Of a stretch of DNA of 64,000 nucleotides, positions 41,114-51,100 are shown in pieces; position 1 is the stretch's first letter; every line of letters starts with the position of its first letter. The notes beneath the pieces are model-generated. The model had not been told where the DNA came from and made no database searches. It worked only from the letters and a program-made list of their open reading frames with translations. Both the position numbers and the translations under genes were made by a program. The DNA is from Patescibacteria group bacterium (GTDB lineage Bacteria; Patescibacteria; Microgenomatia; Levybacterales; UBA12049). The stretch is from contig JAMCTM010000027.1 in NCBI GenBank assembly GCA_023379465.1, positions 1-64,000 of the forward strand, written 5' to 3'.

Positions 41114-42019
41114 TTACTTACCAGACTTTTCCTTTTTATGCGATTGTTTCGTTTCTTTGGATGTTTTTGTTTTAGGGTTTTCTGTTTTTTTATTTTTGTT
41201 TTTTGATACATTTTCCGCTTGTTCTGCTTTTGGCTTTTCTTGTTTCTCTGCCTTCGGCTGCTTGCCGTCCGGAGCTTTAGCGGAGGGCTGTTTTTGCGCT
41301 TTTACGCCTTCTTCCCACGCGTCGAGAATATGCGCCAGTATAAGCCTTATCGATCCTACGGCGTCATCATTTGCGGGAATCGGATGGTCTATTAAATAAG
41401 GGTCAGCATTTGTATCAACGATTGCCACCGTTTCAACCCCCATGTTTCTTGCTTCCCGTACTGCCAGATCTTCCAGGTGGGAGTCTATAATAAATAACGC
41501 CTGTGGCTTGTCCTTCATCTCGGAAACCCCCTTGTAATAAGATTCGAGTTTCTGGATTTCCTTTTCAAAAAGCCCGATTTCTTTTTTTGTGTACTTACCG
41601 GCTGCCTCGGGATTTGAAACGGTTTCCTTTAGGTCCTTGAGTTTCTTGAAATTCTTGGAAACTTCGGCAAAATTGGTAAGAATTCCGCCTATCCATCTTT
41701 GGGTAATATAATAAATATTGCCAATATGCTCCTTTTTAGACTCTTTGAGTAAATCATTTATTCTATTGATTTCCTGCTCAACGATTTCCTTTGCCTGCCT
41801 TTTTGTCCCAACTACAAGTAAATTTCCACCGTTTTGTCCCAGGTGTTTTACGAAATCAGCCGCTTCGTCCAAGCCATCTTTTGTTTTTGCAAGATCGATT
41901 ATTTGAATATTATCCCTCGCCTCGAAAACAAAGTCCCTTGCTTTAGGATTACTGCGTGTTACCTGATGCCCAAAATGGCATCCGGCCTCAAGAAGTTCTT
42001 CAAGTGTAATTTGCTTCAT
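41114..42019 (-). CDS. rpsB: 30S ribosomal protein S2 with basic C-terminal extension
   Basis: 301 residues. The uS2 core covers about 1-230: LLEAGCHFGHQVTRSNPKA, GTKRQAKEIVEQE, RWIGGILTNF, PQALFIIDSHLEDLAVREA, DTNADPYLIDHPIPANDDA. Residues about 235-301 are an added Lys/Gln/Glu/Pro/Ala-rich tail (KAEKQEKPKAEQAENVSKN), which is common in some lineages and likely disordered. First gene of the rpsB-tsf-frr operon; a 123-base leader precedes it. Confidence 0.96.
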   Translation of the reverse strand: MKQITLEELLEAGCHFGHQVTRSNPKARDFVFEARDNIQIIDLAKTKDGLDEAADFVKHLGQNGGNLLVVGTKRQAKEIVEQEINRINDLLKESKKEHIGNIYYITQRWIGGILTNFAEVSKNFKKLKDLKETVSNPEAAGKYTKKEIGLFEKEIQKLESYYKGVSEMKDKPQALFIIDSHLEDLAVREARNMGVETVAIVDTNADPYLIDHPIPANDDAVGSIRLILAHILDAWEEGVKAQKQPSAKAPDGKQPKAEKQEKPKAEQAENVSKNKNKKTENPKTKTSKETKQSHKKEKSGK

Positions 42020-42143
42020 AATTTTTACTTGTTCCTTTTTCCGCCATCCGGACGAGGCAAATTGATGAATTTAACCTTCAGGAACAATGTCCGAATGTGA
42101 GTGATCGCTAAATTATAAAATAAACAATATTTTTTTGCAAGGA

Positions 42144-42365
42144 TTAAGACTGTTTACTTTTTTCTGCGTCTTTTAATGCCCTGCCGAAGCCCGCAACTAT
42201 TAATCCGAACGATGCTAGGCCTAAAGCCCCAAAATCGTTATTGCCTGAATCAATCATTAATTTTAAAAATGCTACACCAGCGGTAATAGTCCCGCCATAT
42301 TTTAAAGTATTGTAATCCTCAACCGTTCGTACAAAAAAATTTTTATTATTTTCGGGGCTTAACAT
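42144..42365 (-). CDS. Small membrane protein with FVR.VED.NTL motif (73 residues)
   Basis: It starts MLSPENNKNFFVRTVEDYNTLKYGG, then two short hydrophobic helices (TITAGVAFLKLMI, FGALGLASFGLIVAGFG) and a charged tail (KDAEKSKQS). The FVR-T/L-VED-Y/N-NTL block is shared with the neighbouring small protein at 42425-42634, so the two are paralogues. No known family. Probably an inner-membrane protein with the conserved block in the cytosol. Confidence 0.65.
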   Translation of the reverse strand: MLSPENNKNFFVRTVEDYNTLKYGGTITAGVAFLKLMIDSGNNDFGALGLASFGLIVAGFGRALKDAEKSKQS

Positions 42366-42424
42366 AATATTTATTATTTATCATTAAACTCTTATTTGCT
42401 TCTTACAATATTTTATTAATATTA

Positions 42425-42634
42425 TTAATCAGATTCACTTCCCAAACTTGCCGCCACCAAACCGGTAATCGCGCCTGCAAGAATTGCCGCCTGATCAATT
42501 GACGAAGGATTATTTCCTTCCACCAGAAACCCGGTAAGCGATAATACCAAAAGCAATACTCCTGTCCACCATAAAGTATTGTTATCCTCAACAAGTCTTA
42601 CAAAAGAATTTCTTTCCGTTTCGTGATTCTGCAT
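42425..42634 (-). CDS. Small membrane protein with FVR.VED.NTL motif (69 residues)
   Basis: From the ATG at 42634 it reads MQNHETERNSFVRLVEDNNTL, then two helices (WTGVLLLVLSLTGFLV and AAILAGAITGLVAASLG). It matches the previous small protein in order and in the shared motif. The longer frame overlaps the upstream gene and is rejected: the upstream TAG is followed by one base and then this ATG, a typical restart context. Confidence 0.65.
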   Translation of the reverse strand: MQNHETERNSFVRLVEDNNTLWWTGVLLLVLSLTGFLVEGNNPSSIDQAAILAGAITGLVAASLGSESD

Positions 42635-42635
42635 G

Positions 42636-42863
42636 CTACCTGTTTGCTCTTGCTCCGATATATACAAATAATGATGCAAGCGCTGCAAATTCAATCGGAC
42701 CCTCTACAGGCTTTAGTTGTGACTCAAAAATGTAACTGAGTCCTAAAAGCGGCCAGGAAACCGCTCCCGCTGCTGCGGCAACGGACTCAATTCTCCCCGC
42801 GCTCTGATGTTGCTGTGAATCAATATTATTTTCTTTAACGCCCTTTGGTTGAACTTCTGTCAT
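42636..42863 (-). CDS. Small membrane protein, 75 residues
   Basis: A hydrophilic N-terminus (TEVQPKGVKENNIDSQQHQS) is followed by two hydrophobic segments (IESVAAAAGAVSWPLLGLSYIF, FAALASLFVYIGA). It lacks the FVR.VED motif of the next two genes but has the same size and layout, and it is the first gene of the trio. A TGCTAAAAT extended -10 box lies upstream. Function unknown. Confidence 0.65.
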   Translation of the reverse strand: MTEVQPKGVKENNIDSQQHQSAGRIESVAAAAGAVSWPLLGLSYIFESQLKPVEGPIEFAALASLFVYIGARANR

Positions 42864-43036
42864 AATTGATGAGCGGATTTTAGCACAATTTATATAAATC
42901 TTCCAACTGCAATATTAAAAATCCTTAAAACTTAATGAGATAATTTTATGTTCAATATTATATATATTAATCATGAATTGAAGTAATTATTAATCCACAT
43001 CAAACTATTTAGTATACTATTATATATATTATATTC

Positions 43037-43065
43037 TTGACATTGCCCGCAGGACAAAATATTAT
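43037..43065 (+). promoter_or_regulatory. Sigma-70 promoter of the cohesin-like gene
   Basis: TTGACA (43037-43042), 17 bases, TATTAT (43060-43065). The ATG at 43085 follows 19 bases later. A TTG at 43037 that could open a longer frame is the -35 box itself. Confidence 0.75.
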
Positions 43066-43084
43066 ATCCCTACTATTTACTGCC

Positions 43085-43822
43085 ATGGTACAAATAAAAT
43101 ATACAGAAGAAGATTTAGAAAAAGCAAAGGAAGATGAAAATAAACCTCATCCTCCAAAACCTCCAATTTATATCGACGAACCGCCAGAAAACGAAACGCC
43201 TAACGAAAAGTTTCACAGGATTTTCCCTATTAAAACCCTGCTTCTTATTGTTGTCCTGGGAGGCATAGTCGCTATTCTTATAGGCATATCCCTTTATTAC
43301 AAACCCTCTACTCCGCCCGCATTGGTTACGCCGGTCACTCCCACTTTAACCGATCCCGTCCAGACCACGCTGACAGTTTCTTCATCTCCCGTAAGCATTT
43401 CAACTGCATCCGCCCAGTACTCGACCGACATAATTATTAATACCGGCCAGGATTCCGTAAACACGGTACAGCTCGAACTTTCTTATGACCCAAGCGCTAT
43501 AGGCAATGTCGATATTGTGCCGGGCCCGTTCTTTACAAACCCACAGGTGCTTTTAAAAACAATAGACCAGGCAAACGGAAGGGTAAGCTTTGCCTTGGGT
43601 GTTCAAAACGGTCAGCCTGGAAGCTTAGGCCAGGGGATACTTGCAAAATTTATTTTTACCTCTTTAAAGAAAAATGCAAAAGTTTTTATTCAGCTTCTGC
43701 CTAAATCCCAAGTTACGGCAGACGGTTATTCACAGTCTGTCTTAAAATCGACAGTTGACGCTTCTTTTTATCCAAATTCTATTCCGGTGCTAAACTCACC
43801 AACGCCTACCCCAAACTATTAA
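43085..43822 (+). CDS. Membrane-anchored protein with cohesin-like domain
   Basis: 245 residues from the ATG at 43085. A charged cytosolic N-terminus (about 1-45) is followed by one membrane helix (LLLIVVLGGIVAILIGISLYY), a Thr/Pro/Ser linker and an outer beta domain: VNTVQLELSYDPSAIGNVDI, GPFFTNPQV, DQANGRVSFALG, GILAKFIFTSL. This is the cohesin/dockerin-type (PF00963-like) pattern used for protein-protein contacts at cell surfaces. It ends in a Pro/Thr tail (NSPTPTPNY). No dockerin is recognised nearby. Confidence 0.8.
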   Translation: MVQIKYTEEDLEKAKEDENKPHPPKPPIYIDEPPENETPNEKFHRIFPIKTLLLIVVLGGIVAILIGISLYYKPSTPPALVTPVTPTLTDPVQTTLTVSSSPVSISTASAQYSTDIIINTGQDSVNTVQLELSYDPSAIGNVDIVPGPFFTNPQVLLKTIDQANGRVSFALGVQNGQPGSLGQGILAKFIFTSLKKNAKVFIQLLPKSQVTADGYSQSVLKSTVDASFYPNSIPVLNSPTPTPNY

Positions 43823-43842
43823 TTGTTTGAAAATATTATCGG

Positions 43843-43871
43843 TTGTCAAATACTATTAATAGTGTTATATT
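43843..43871 (+). promoter_or_regulatory. Promoter of the 43880 gene
   Basis: TTGTCA (43843-43848), 17 bases, TATATT (43866-43871). The ATG at 43880 lies 8 bases later, so the leader is minimal. Confidence 0.65.
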
Positions 43872-43879
43872 TTTCTTAA

Positions 43880-44536
43880 ATGAACGGTCTGCCCGAACAA
43901 AACAACACACAAGACACCGCTAATTTAAATCAGGGGTTTAATCAACCTCAAGATGTGTCTACGGCAAAGTACAGTCAAGTATACAACAGCAGCTTCCCAT
44001 CTCCTGCGGGAAATGCAAAGGAAAAATTAAAGGGTCTCGCTCTCTTTAAAATAGGATTTATGGAAATATTTTTTGTGGTGCTTGTATTGCTGATTTTTTT
44101 CGGAATTTTAAATTTTTTTAATATACTTAGTCTTTCCGAGCTTTATCCGAGTCAACTTGGATGGCTTCCTCACCTTCCCACAACTAGCACACAAAATATA
44201 TCCAATAATAATAACTTAGATAATCTTGAAAAACCTGTTTATAATCATATAAATAATACTTGGTATGTCAAAGGAATATTTTTACAATATAACAACAATA
44301 TTTTAAAAGTAAAATCCGGAAATCAAGTCTATAATTTTATATTTTCTTATCAGAACAGCACTTTTTATAAACAGATTATAAACCCAAATGCGTCCCCAAG
44401 CACTAAAGTCCAAAATATAGTCTATACACTTTACGACTTAGATCAGCAACAAAACTTAGGAAAAAATGTTCAGGTTACCTATACTCAGGATAAGTCCGGA
44501 ACTAATACCATACAGTCTATAACCCTGTTAAATTAG
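43880..44536 (+). CDS. Hypothetical single-pass membrane protein, 218 residues
   Basis: Residues 1-55 are polar and Asn/Gln-rich, then a hydrophobic helix at about 57-80 (MEIFFVVLVLLIFFGILNF), then an outer domain rich in Asn, Tyr and Ser (about 100-218) with alternating strands (GIFLQYNNNILKVKSGNQVY, NLGKNVQVTYTQDKSG). Not recognised. It lies in the run of exported proteins and has its own promoter. Confidence 0.7.
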   Translation: MNGLPEQNNTQDTANLNQGFNQPQDVSTAKYSQVYNSSFPSPAGNAKEKLKGLALFKIGFMEIFFVVLVLLIFFGILNFFNILSLSELYPSQLGWLPHLPTTSTQNISNNNNLDNLEKPVYNHINNTWYVKGIFLQYNNNILKVKSGNQVYNFIFSYQNSTFYKQIINPNASPSTKVQNIVYTLYDLDQQQNLGKNVQVTYTQDKSGTNTIQSITLLN

Positions 44537-44551
44537 CTTCAATTTTGCCTA

Positions 44552-44580
44552 TTGACAAATTATTCATTCTGATATATTAT
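44552..44580 (+). promoter_or_regulatory. Sigma-70 promoter of the lipoprotein gene
   Basis: TTGACA (44552-44557), 17 bases, TATTAT (44575-44580). The ATG at 44589 follows 8 bases later, with no Shine-Dalgarno. Confidence 0.75.
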
Positions 44581-44588
44581 AGGCCGCA

Positions 44589-45221
44589 ATGAGAAACGAA
44601 CAGGATCACGGAAACAGATTAAGAGGAACGGGAAGAGTTTTAGGAGCGGGAGCTTTAGTTTTTTCATTGGCCGCCTGCGGTTCTTCCGCGGACAAAACAC
44701 CTTCACAAATTCCCAACACACAACCAGCAGAAACACCATCACCCATAGTTACACAATCGGAAATGCCGTCACTATCGCTTTCTCCAAAACCCAGTATTTC
44801 AGTTGAAATATCACCTATTCCAACCGTAGCGCCAACACCCGAAGCAACACCCAAACCAACACCAAAACCGGTAGAAACAATAATTAATTCAAAGCTTCCC
44901 GAGACACCGGTGACAATAACTAATGTCAAAAATGATATTCAAGTCGCTCTAAAAGCAAATCCATCTATTAAGGCGCAATGGACAAATGTGAACTCAACAT
45001 TAGAAGAATGCCAATACGGTGTTGCGGGTCAAAATACTTCGGTAACAAGATTCCAAAGTTGTGAAAATATAACACTTATTGCATATAAATTATACCAAAG
45101 TACAGGTGATAAAAGGTTCTATAATTTAGCCCTGGCAACGTATGATTACACCCTCGGGCCGAATGGAGTAGGGTCAAGTTTTAAACAACAATTGGACAGT
45201 TATCTAAAACAATTTGCCTAA
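44589..45221 (+). CDS. Lipoprotein with Pro/Thr linker
   Basis: 210 residues. The signal peptide ends in the lipobox VFSLAACGSS, so Cys is lipidated. Residues about 35-100 are a Pro/Ser/Thr/Glu-rich spacer (PTPEATPKPTPKPV), and the C-terminal half is a helical domain of about 105 residues with two cysteines (EECQYGVAG, FQSCENI) that could form a disulfide. Not recognised as a family. Likely located on the outer face of the membrane. Confidence 0.8.
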   Translation: MRNEQDHGNRLRGTGRVLGAGALVFSLAACGSSADKTPSQIPNTQPAETPSPIVTQSEMPSLSLSPKPSISVEISPIPTVAPTPEATPKPTPKPVETIINSKLPETPVTITNVKNDIQVALKANPSIKAQWTNVNSTLEECQYGVAGQNTSVTRFQSCENITLIAYKLYQSTGDKRFYNLALATYDYTLGPNGVGSSFKQQLDSYLKQFA

Positions 45222-45244
45222 AGCTAAATTTCACCAAACTCTTC

Positions 45245-45273
45245 TTGACAAACCTCGGGCAATAACATAATCT
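45245..45273 (+). promoter_or_regulatory. Promoter of the 45303 gene
   Basis: TTGACA (45245-45250), 17 bases, TAATCT (45268-45273). The ATG at 45303 follows 29 bases later. Confidence 0.65.
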
Positions 45274-45302
45274 AATCTTAGGTACAATTTAACCATTTAT
45301 TA

Positions 45303-46061
45303 ATGAGAGCTTTTGAGGTTCTTAAAAAAAATAAGAAACCTGTAATTATAATTATTGTCGTTGCTGTGATAATAATAGCTCTTACCTTAATTTATTATCT
45401 TAATTATTCATCAAAGTCCAATAGCCCAACTCTTTCTACATCAAATTCAACCCCGGGAAGCGACTTAAAGGGTTATCCGGAATTAATGCAAAATGTTAAT
45501 TCCCTCAGATCCGATAATACACTAGCGCAAGCTCCTCTTTTTTCCAGAATTATAAACTCATTGCAAATAGTCGGAAATAGCAAATCTACCGAACAAGAAA
45601 GATATAATGCGTTGGTAAACGCCGACGGCCTTTTAGAGAATTTGTATAACACTACAAATAACCATAAGCTTTATTCGATTCCCGGCGATTTTAGCGACTT
45701 TGCCAAAATCAATTTTCCTAAGCTATATAAAGATAGTGATTTTTTCCCTGTATATTGTATAGACCCAAGCTGCGCCCAATCCCCACAACCTCAGGCTATA
45801 TTAAATATCGTTAATGAAATAAAAAATAGCAACGTACCCGAAGTGGTAAAAACTACATTTGTGCAAGATATCCTTAATCCCGGTTATTTACAAAACAGTT
45901 TTTTAAATACAAAAATATTTGCTTATACAATTGTTGCCAATAATTTAAAAAATAGTGGAGCTTTAACCAAGGCAGGTCTAAACGAAAAATTATATAACGA
46001 ACTAACAGATTATGTAAAAACTACTTATCCGGAAGAATACAATAAAATTATGTCAAAATGA
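45303..46061 (+). CDS. Membrane-anchored hypothetical protein, 252 residues
   Basis: One N-terminal helix (residues about 12-35, KPVIIIIVVAVIIIALTLIYYL) with a Lys-rich start, then a large helical outer domain. Two cysteines close together (PVYCIDPSCAQS) may form a disulfide. Leucine- and Asn-rich helices (NSLRSDNTLAQAPLFSRII) fill the rest. Not recognised. It is one base from the next gene, so the two are probably co-transcribed. Confidence 0.7.
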   Translation: MRAFEVLKKNKKPVIIIIVVAVIIIALTLIYYLNYSSKSNSPTLSTSNSTPGSDLKGYPELMQNVNSLRSDNTLAQAPLFSRIINSLQIVGNSKSTEQERYNALVNADGLLENLYNTTNNHKLYSIPGDFSDFAKINFPKLYKDSDFFPVYCIDPSCAQSPQPQAILNIVNEIKNSNVPEVVKTTFVQDILNPGYLQNSFLNTKIFAYTIVANNLKNSGALTKAGLNEKLYNELTDYVKTTYPEEYNKIMSK

Positions 46062-46062
46062 A

Positions 46063-47454
46063 ATGAAAAAGATTTTACTTACATTATTTTTTTTAAGCTT
46101 GATATTCTTACTTTCTAATAGTTATTCCTATGCACAAACTGTTACAACCGAAGGTGTTTTTTGTGGTAGCAATTCAGGAACATATTGGGGTATTGCAGCT
46201 AAATACACATCAACAAAACTAGGCGCAGGGCCTTGGACTACAAATTTTTTCGTTGACCAAACCGGAGCATCAAACTGCAGTCTGTACTGGCAAGTATGGG
46301 ATATACCTTCGTATTCAGCAGCAAGTGGTGACACGGTACACTGGCAATCAGCTTGTGTAGACCCCACCCAACTCGTATCTCCAACTTATGTAAATTTTGT
46401 AAGACAGGGGGAAAGTTATTATCAATACACCGTAGATGTTACATGTTCAAGTAATTATATAGGTGGATATCCTGCTTCCTGTAATACGCCCAACAACTTA
46501 GGCTATGTTTCATCTGGTGCGAAATGTCCTTCTGGGCCTTATTGCATGGTTGGTGGCTATACGGACGGTGTTTCTTGTCCGGGAGCGTTTGACGGATCCG
46601 GCAGTTGTACGTGCGGTAGTAACGGTTACACGTGTACATGCACTCCTCCGCCGCCTACCAACCTTTCTGCGTCTCCGTGGTGCAATGGAAGCGCCTATAG
46701 GATGACCTTTAACTGGACCGGTTCTTCAAATGCCACATCGTACAATTTAGTTTGGAATAATCCCGCCGGAAATCAAAGCGTATCCGCATCATCTGTTTGC
46801 AGCGGTACATCCTGCTCTTTTTCTCCTGCGGTTAATTATTCACAAAATACTCTAATTAACTGGTCTGTCGCAGCATGCAACGGATCGAACTGCAGTGCGG
46901 CGGCATCGGGAGCAAAAACAACCCTGGCCCAATGTCCCCCAACAACTCCTACCCTAACTCCAACCCCAATTCCCGGATCGTGGAGCGGATTAAGCGTAAC
47001 TCCTTCATGCAACTCTACCTATCCGACCGTTTCACAAGCTCAATTCAGCTGGAATGCCTATTCCGGAGCTTCATCCTACGTACTCAATTGGGCAACAAGC
47101 AGCAAAAATACTGGAAGCGCCACTACATATAATGTCCCATACAGCTATAATACCTGCACAAGCGGTCCGGGCGGCTGCAGCTTTTCGTACAACAATACTG
47201 TTTCATGGTACGTTCAGGCATATAATTCGTCGGGAAGCATAATTAGCACCTCCCCGACACAAACCTTTACAACTGCAACCTGCTCATGCGCGGCTGGCCA
47301 AACAAATCCTTATTACGGTTGCAGCGGGACAAGTTGTGTTCAGTATAATAGTTGCGGAACCAACACTTGCACAGGTCCATCTGATACTACCAGCTGTAGC
47401 AGCGGGGGTGGAACATGCATGCTAAATACAAGTGTGCTAAACAAAAAATCATAA
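46063..47454 (+). CDS. Secreted Cys-rich protein with fibronectin-like domains
   Basis: 463 residues. Signal peptide 1-25 (FFLSLIFLLSNSYSYA). An N-terminal domain (about 26-130) with three cysteines, a Cys-rich linker (about 135-190, CTCGSNGYTCTC), then two FN3-like domains (about 192-285 and 300-400) that share a W-x-x-Y core (NATSYNLVW; GASSYVLNW) and are joined by TPTPTPIPG. A Cys-rich tail follows (NSCGTNTCTGP) and it ends abruptly in LNTSVLNKKS with no cell-wall anchor. So it is either released or held by partners encoded next to it. Confidence 0.78.
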   Translation: MKKILLTLFFLSLIFLLSNSYSYAQTVTTEGVFCGSNSGTYWGIAAKYTSTKLGAGPWTTNFFVDQTGASNCSLYWQVWDIPSYSAASGDTVHWQSACVDPTQLVSPTYVNFVRQGESYYQYTVDVTCSSNYIGGYPASCNTPNNLGYVSSGAKCPSGPYCMVGGYTDGVSCPGAFDGSGSCTCGSNGYTCTCTPPPPTNLSASPWCNGSAYRMTFNWTGSSNATSYNLVWNNPAGNQSVSASSVCSGTSCSFSPAVNYSQNTLINWSVAACNGSNCSAAASGAKTTLAQCPPTTPTLTPTPIPGSWSGLSVTPSCNSTYPTVSQAQFSWNAYSGASSYVLNWATSSKNTGSATTYNVPYSYNTCTSGPGGCSFSYNNTVSWYVQAYNSSGSIISTSPTQTFTTATCSCAAGQTNPYYGCSGTSCVQYNSCGTNTCTGPSDTTSCSSGGGTCMLNTSVLNKKS

Positions 47455-47455
47455 C

Positions 47456-48139
47456 ATGAATAAAGGCATAAAAAAAACAAACATATTATTTACTCTATTG
47501 TTTTTAACTTTATTTTTAAGTGTTTTTTCTTTTTCCACCTTTGCACAGACCTCTCTCTTTTTTAATCAAAAACCGATATTTATCCAAAAGCTTACAGGCT
47601 ATCAGCACAGCGCAGATGAACAACTGCCTATTGACCGAGTAACAACAATAACTGTTTCTAAAGGAAGCTTTGGCACTCCAACCACAATTTATGTATATAA
47701 ATCAATTAATTCACAAATACAAAAACTTATTCCTCAAGGACAAACACCAATTTCCTCCTACGAAATTATTTTTAAAAATTCCAATAATGTTACAGTTATG
47801 CCAAAATTTGCTTTAAAAATTGAAGTGATAAACAGTTATAAAAATACCCCTACCTATTATTATCCTGTTGTTAACGGAGGAATAGATCTTGGTTTCAAAA
47901 AACAAATGGCCGGAAATGCCAGAACTCTTTCGTTACTTCCTATCAACGACAATGGCTTTATAGTTGCAATCAATACCAGTGCCGCGCCCGGCAACCTTAC
48001 AAATCCCAGTAACAACGCTACACAATATAACTCTTCAATACTTACTACCCTGCTTCCTACGGTCCTGATATTACTATTAATTATACTGGCCATTATATTT
48101 TTACTTACAGGAAGAAAAAGGAGGAGAACAATTTCATGA
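47456..48139 (+). CDS. Exported single-pass protein, paralogue of the 51443 gene
   Basis: 227 residues: a signal peptide (about 1-30), an outer domain with LFFNQKPIFIQKLTGYQHSA and ISSYEIIFKNSNNVTVMPKF, YYYPVVNGGIDLGFKKQM and LSLLPINDNGFIVAIN, then a C-terminal membrane helix (LLPTVLILLLIILAIIFLL) and a basic tail (GRKRRRTIS). The same order and wording is found in the protein encoded at 51443. It overlaps the start of the 1068-residue gene by 4 bases (ATGA), so the two are made in a fixed ratio, which suggests the pair forms one complex. Confidence 0.78.
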   Translation: MNKGIKKTNILFTLLFLTLFLSVFSFSTFAQTSLFFNQKPIFIQKLTGYQHSADEQLPIDRVTTITVSKGSFGTPTTIYVYKSINSQIQKLIPQGQTPISSYEIIFKNSNNVTVMPKFALKIEVINSYKNTPTYYYPVVNGGIDLGFKKQMAGNARTLSLLPINDNGFIVAINTSAAPGNLTNPSNNATQYNSSILTTLLPTVLILLLIILAIIFLLTGRKRRRTIS

Positions 48140-51100
48140 AGAAATTGATATTGCTTGGTTTGTTTATGTTGGTAGGAAATTTTGTGTTTTTGTCGAATAG
48201 TTCATCTGCGGCGGCAAGCTGTTCTCCAGCTTCTAGTTATAATTCTACGACCATAACTGCGTATGCATATCGTACTGGTAGTGTTAGTGGACCATGCACC
48301 GCTTATTCCTCACCTAAATCTGTTAGTGCGTATTCCGGCACATTTTCTACTTCATATTCCGGCCAATCTGCTGTTGTAAATTGTGGTTCCACCGGAGCTG
48401 GATTAGTATACTATGGTAATACTAGCTGTAGCGGGAGTGCAGCTGGTTACAGCGGCGGCGCTTGTGTAACGCAAACAGTTACTTGTACTACTCCTACCCC
48501 AACGCCTGCTCCCCTTCCAACCTGCAATTCTGGTCCAATCAGCTGGGGATTCTGCGGCAGTTCCTGCACTCAACCCGGAACATATACGACATATTCAGGT
48601 GGTGGGAGTTGTACTCAAGTTTCCGGCAATGCCGGGACCCAGTCTTGTACGGGAGGTAGCTGCCCTTCAAGCTGTCCTACAATCGGCGCCACCCAATGCT
48701 GGAACGGTGCAACAGGATATTGTGATACCTCACACTTATATTACCAAACATGTACTTCAGCCGGGTGGTCTAATTCCACTAATTGCCCGAGTGGCGAATA
48801 CCCGTATGCTTTTGGCACGTTGGGAGGAGGATGTACTTCAGCCTGCTCCGGTCACGGTGGAACTTGCTCATCAAGTTGCTCCAACCCAATCCCAAACTAC
48901 ACTCAGTATACCAACCCTAATTACGCCTGCAGCACTGCCGGAACCACATGCTGTGGTGCAGCAGCAACTGCTACGCCAACTCCAACTCCTATGCAGTGTA
49001 CATGCTACGGGTGCTCAAGTTCTTCCTGCGTGTCATATTCTGTCAGCGGAACGTGTTCTTCAAACGGACTTAGTACTTCCTGCCCTACTTGCGGTACCTG
49101 TACTCCAAATACGGGTGTTTGTAACGGACTTACCTGCGGAAGTGTCTGGAACGGATGTTATTATCAAAGCTGCGGCACCTGTTCGGCAAGCCAAACCTGT
49201 ACCAATAATCAGTGTATAGCAGCCGCAACTCCTACCCCGGGCGGGTACTGTGGTGACGGAGTTGTCGAACCTCCCGAACAATGCGATACCGGAACCAATA
49301 ATTTTAATTGTCCAAGCTCTTCCCAATGCAACTCAAATCCTAACACGCCAGGTTGTATTAACCAAGTGTGGTGTTCTGCAAGCTGCACAACCGAAAGTTG
49401 CTATAATTCCTGTACTGGTGGACCATATGGTGTTTATGTTTATGCATTTTATGATACAAACGGAAACGGAGTAAAAGATACAGGTGAAGCAAGCGATACT
49501 GTAGACAATTTTGGAGTAACATTGGGAGGGCAAAGCATTAACTCATTATATATTGGTGGAGTGTATCAGGGATACCACTGGAGAGGAAGTTTTTTCCCGG
49601 GAAGTTACCCTTCTCCGACCGCCTTTGCACTAGGGGTTACCCCACCATCAGGATATACGCTTACCAATTACTCATCGGGTTATGTATTTTGGCCTTGCGG
49701 TACCTTAACTATTAATTTGGGCTTTGGAATTGCGCCTACACCCACTCCAGCACCAACTTATAATATATCGGGAAATGTCTATAACGATGTGAATGGAGAC
49801 GGAGTTCAAGACTGTGTAAATCCTCTGGTTACCAATTACCCAACATGCACAGGAAGTTCACCCGAAACAAATGTTACTGGTGCAAATATAAGTAGCACCG
49901 CTTTGAGTACCGGAACAACCCTAAAAGCCACTACTACCTCTAGCGGTTATTCATTTACTGGACTAGCAAGCGATACATATACTCTTTCCGTAACTCCACC
50001 CGCAGGATACACTTTATCAGCGGGTGACACCAACCCTAAGACCGTCACTATCCCCCCTAATCAATCTGTTAATTTCGGCCTTCAGAAGATCCCTACTTAC
50101 ACTATTTCCGGAAGTATATATATAGATGCTGATAAAAACGGAGTTAAGGATATTCCACCTGATTCGTACTATACTGCTACGAGTTTACCAATTGTAATTA
50201 GCTGTATCAGTTCGTCCTGCAACGGATATTACACCACTGTAAATACGAGCACTGCAAACGGAAGCTTTACGACAGGCTCTACTCTCCCTGCCGGACAATA
50301 TACCATTTCCCTGGCAAGCCTTCCCTCAGGGTTTCAGGCAACCGCACCTACACCGCCTGCTTATACGGTTACTGTTGGGCCCGGGTGCACTGCCCCCTCC
50401 CCTCTTACGTGTGATGCAAGCGGCAATATTACCCTTGCTGACTACGGAATTACCAATTCTTTACCCTGGATACAGACAACAAGCGGAGACATAACAGGCG
50501 TTGGCGTCGCAAACCCGTCACAGGGAGGCCTTAACGACCCGATACCCTCATCTGCAACCTGCGGAGGAGGAGCATATGCATCAGTTGCGCCCGGAGCAGG
50601 AGGAACACCCGGTGTTATATACTCCGGAGCAAGCGGCTCCAACTTTGGCCAAGGACAGGCATCGGTAAACAACTGGATCGTAGGAGGAAATACTTATCCT
50701 GACGTTTATCAGCCAACCACTCCCGGAGTTATTCCGACTTCCTATGCATATATAGACTCTCTTGCTCAACAGTCGGGGGTCACGGAAACTCCGATTACCT
50801 CCGTTTCCGGGTGCTCCACCACCAGTCCCGGCAACTTCAGCTGTACTTCCCTTCCTTCTGCTCCGGGCGTGTACAAGGCAAATGGCAATCTGACAATTAC
50901 CGGCTCAAGCCTTACATTCCCTTCAAGCGGGAACTTCGTGATACTTGTTAACGGAGATTTGAATATCGACTCGGAAATTCACGTACCCGTTGGCTCAACC
51001 GCATTATTTACTGCAGCCGGGAACATAAACATAGGGTCAACCGTAGGGACCTCCACGATTAACTCGACCACAACACAAATCGAAGGATACTACTCGACCG

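Noticed and set aside
43037..43084. TTG start giving a longer cohesin-like protein
   Set aside because: The TTG is the first part of a TTGACA -35 box and the ATG at 43085 lies after the promoter.
48599..49219. Plus-strand open frame of 206 codons in another frame inside the 1068-residue gene
   Set aside because: It arises from the repetitive GC-containing Cys/Ser/Thr codons and has no features of its own.
46920..50100. Repeated ACTCCTACCCCAACTCC-type units, considered as CRISPR or tandem repeats
   Set aside because: They encode TPTPTP linkers in frame in several exported proteins and lack regular spacer structure.
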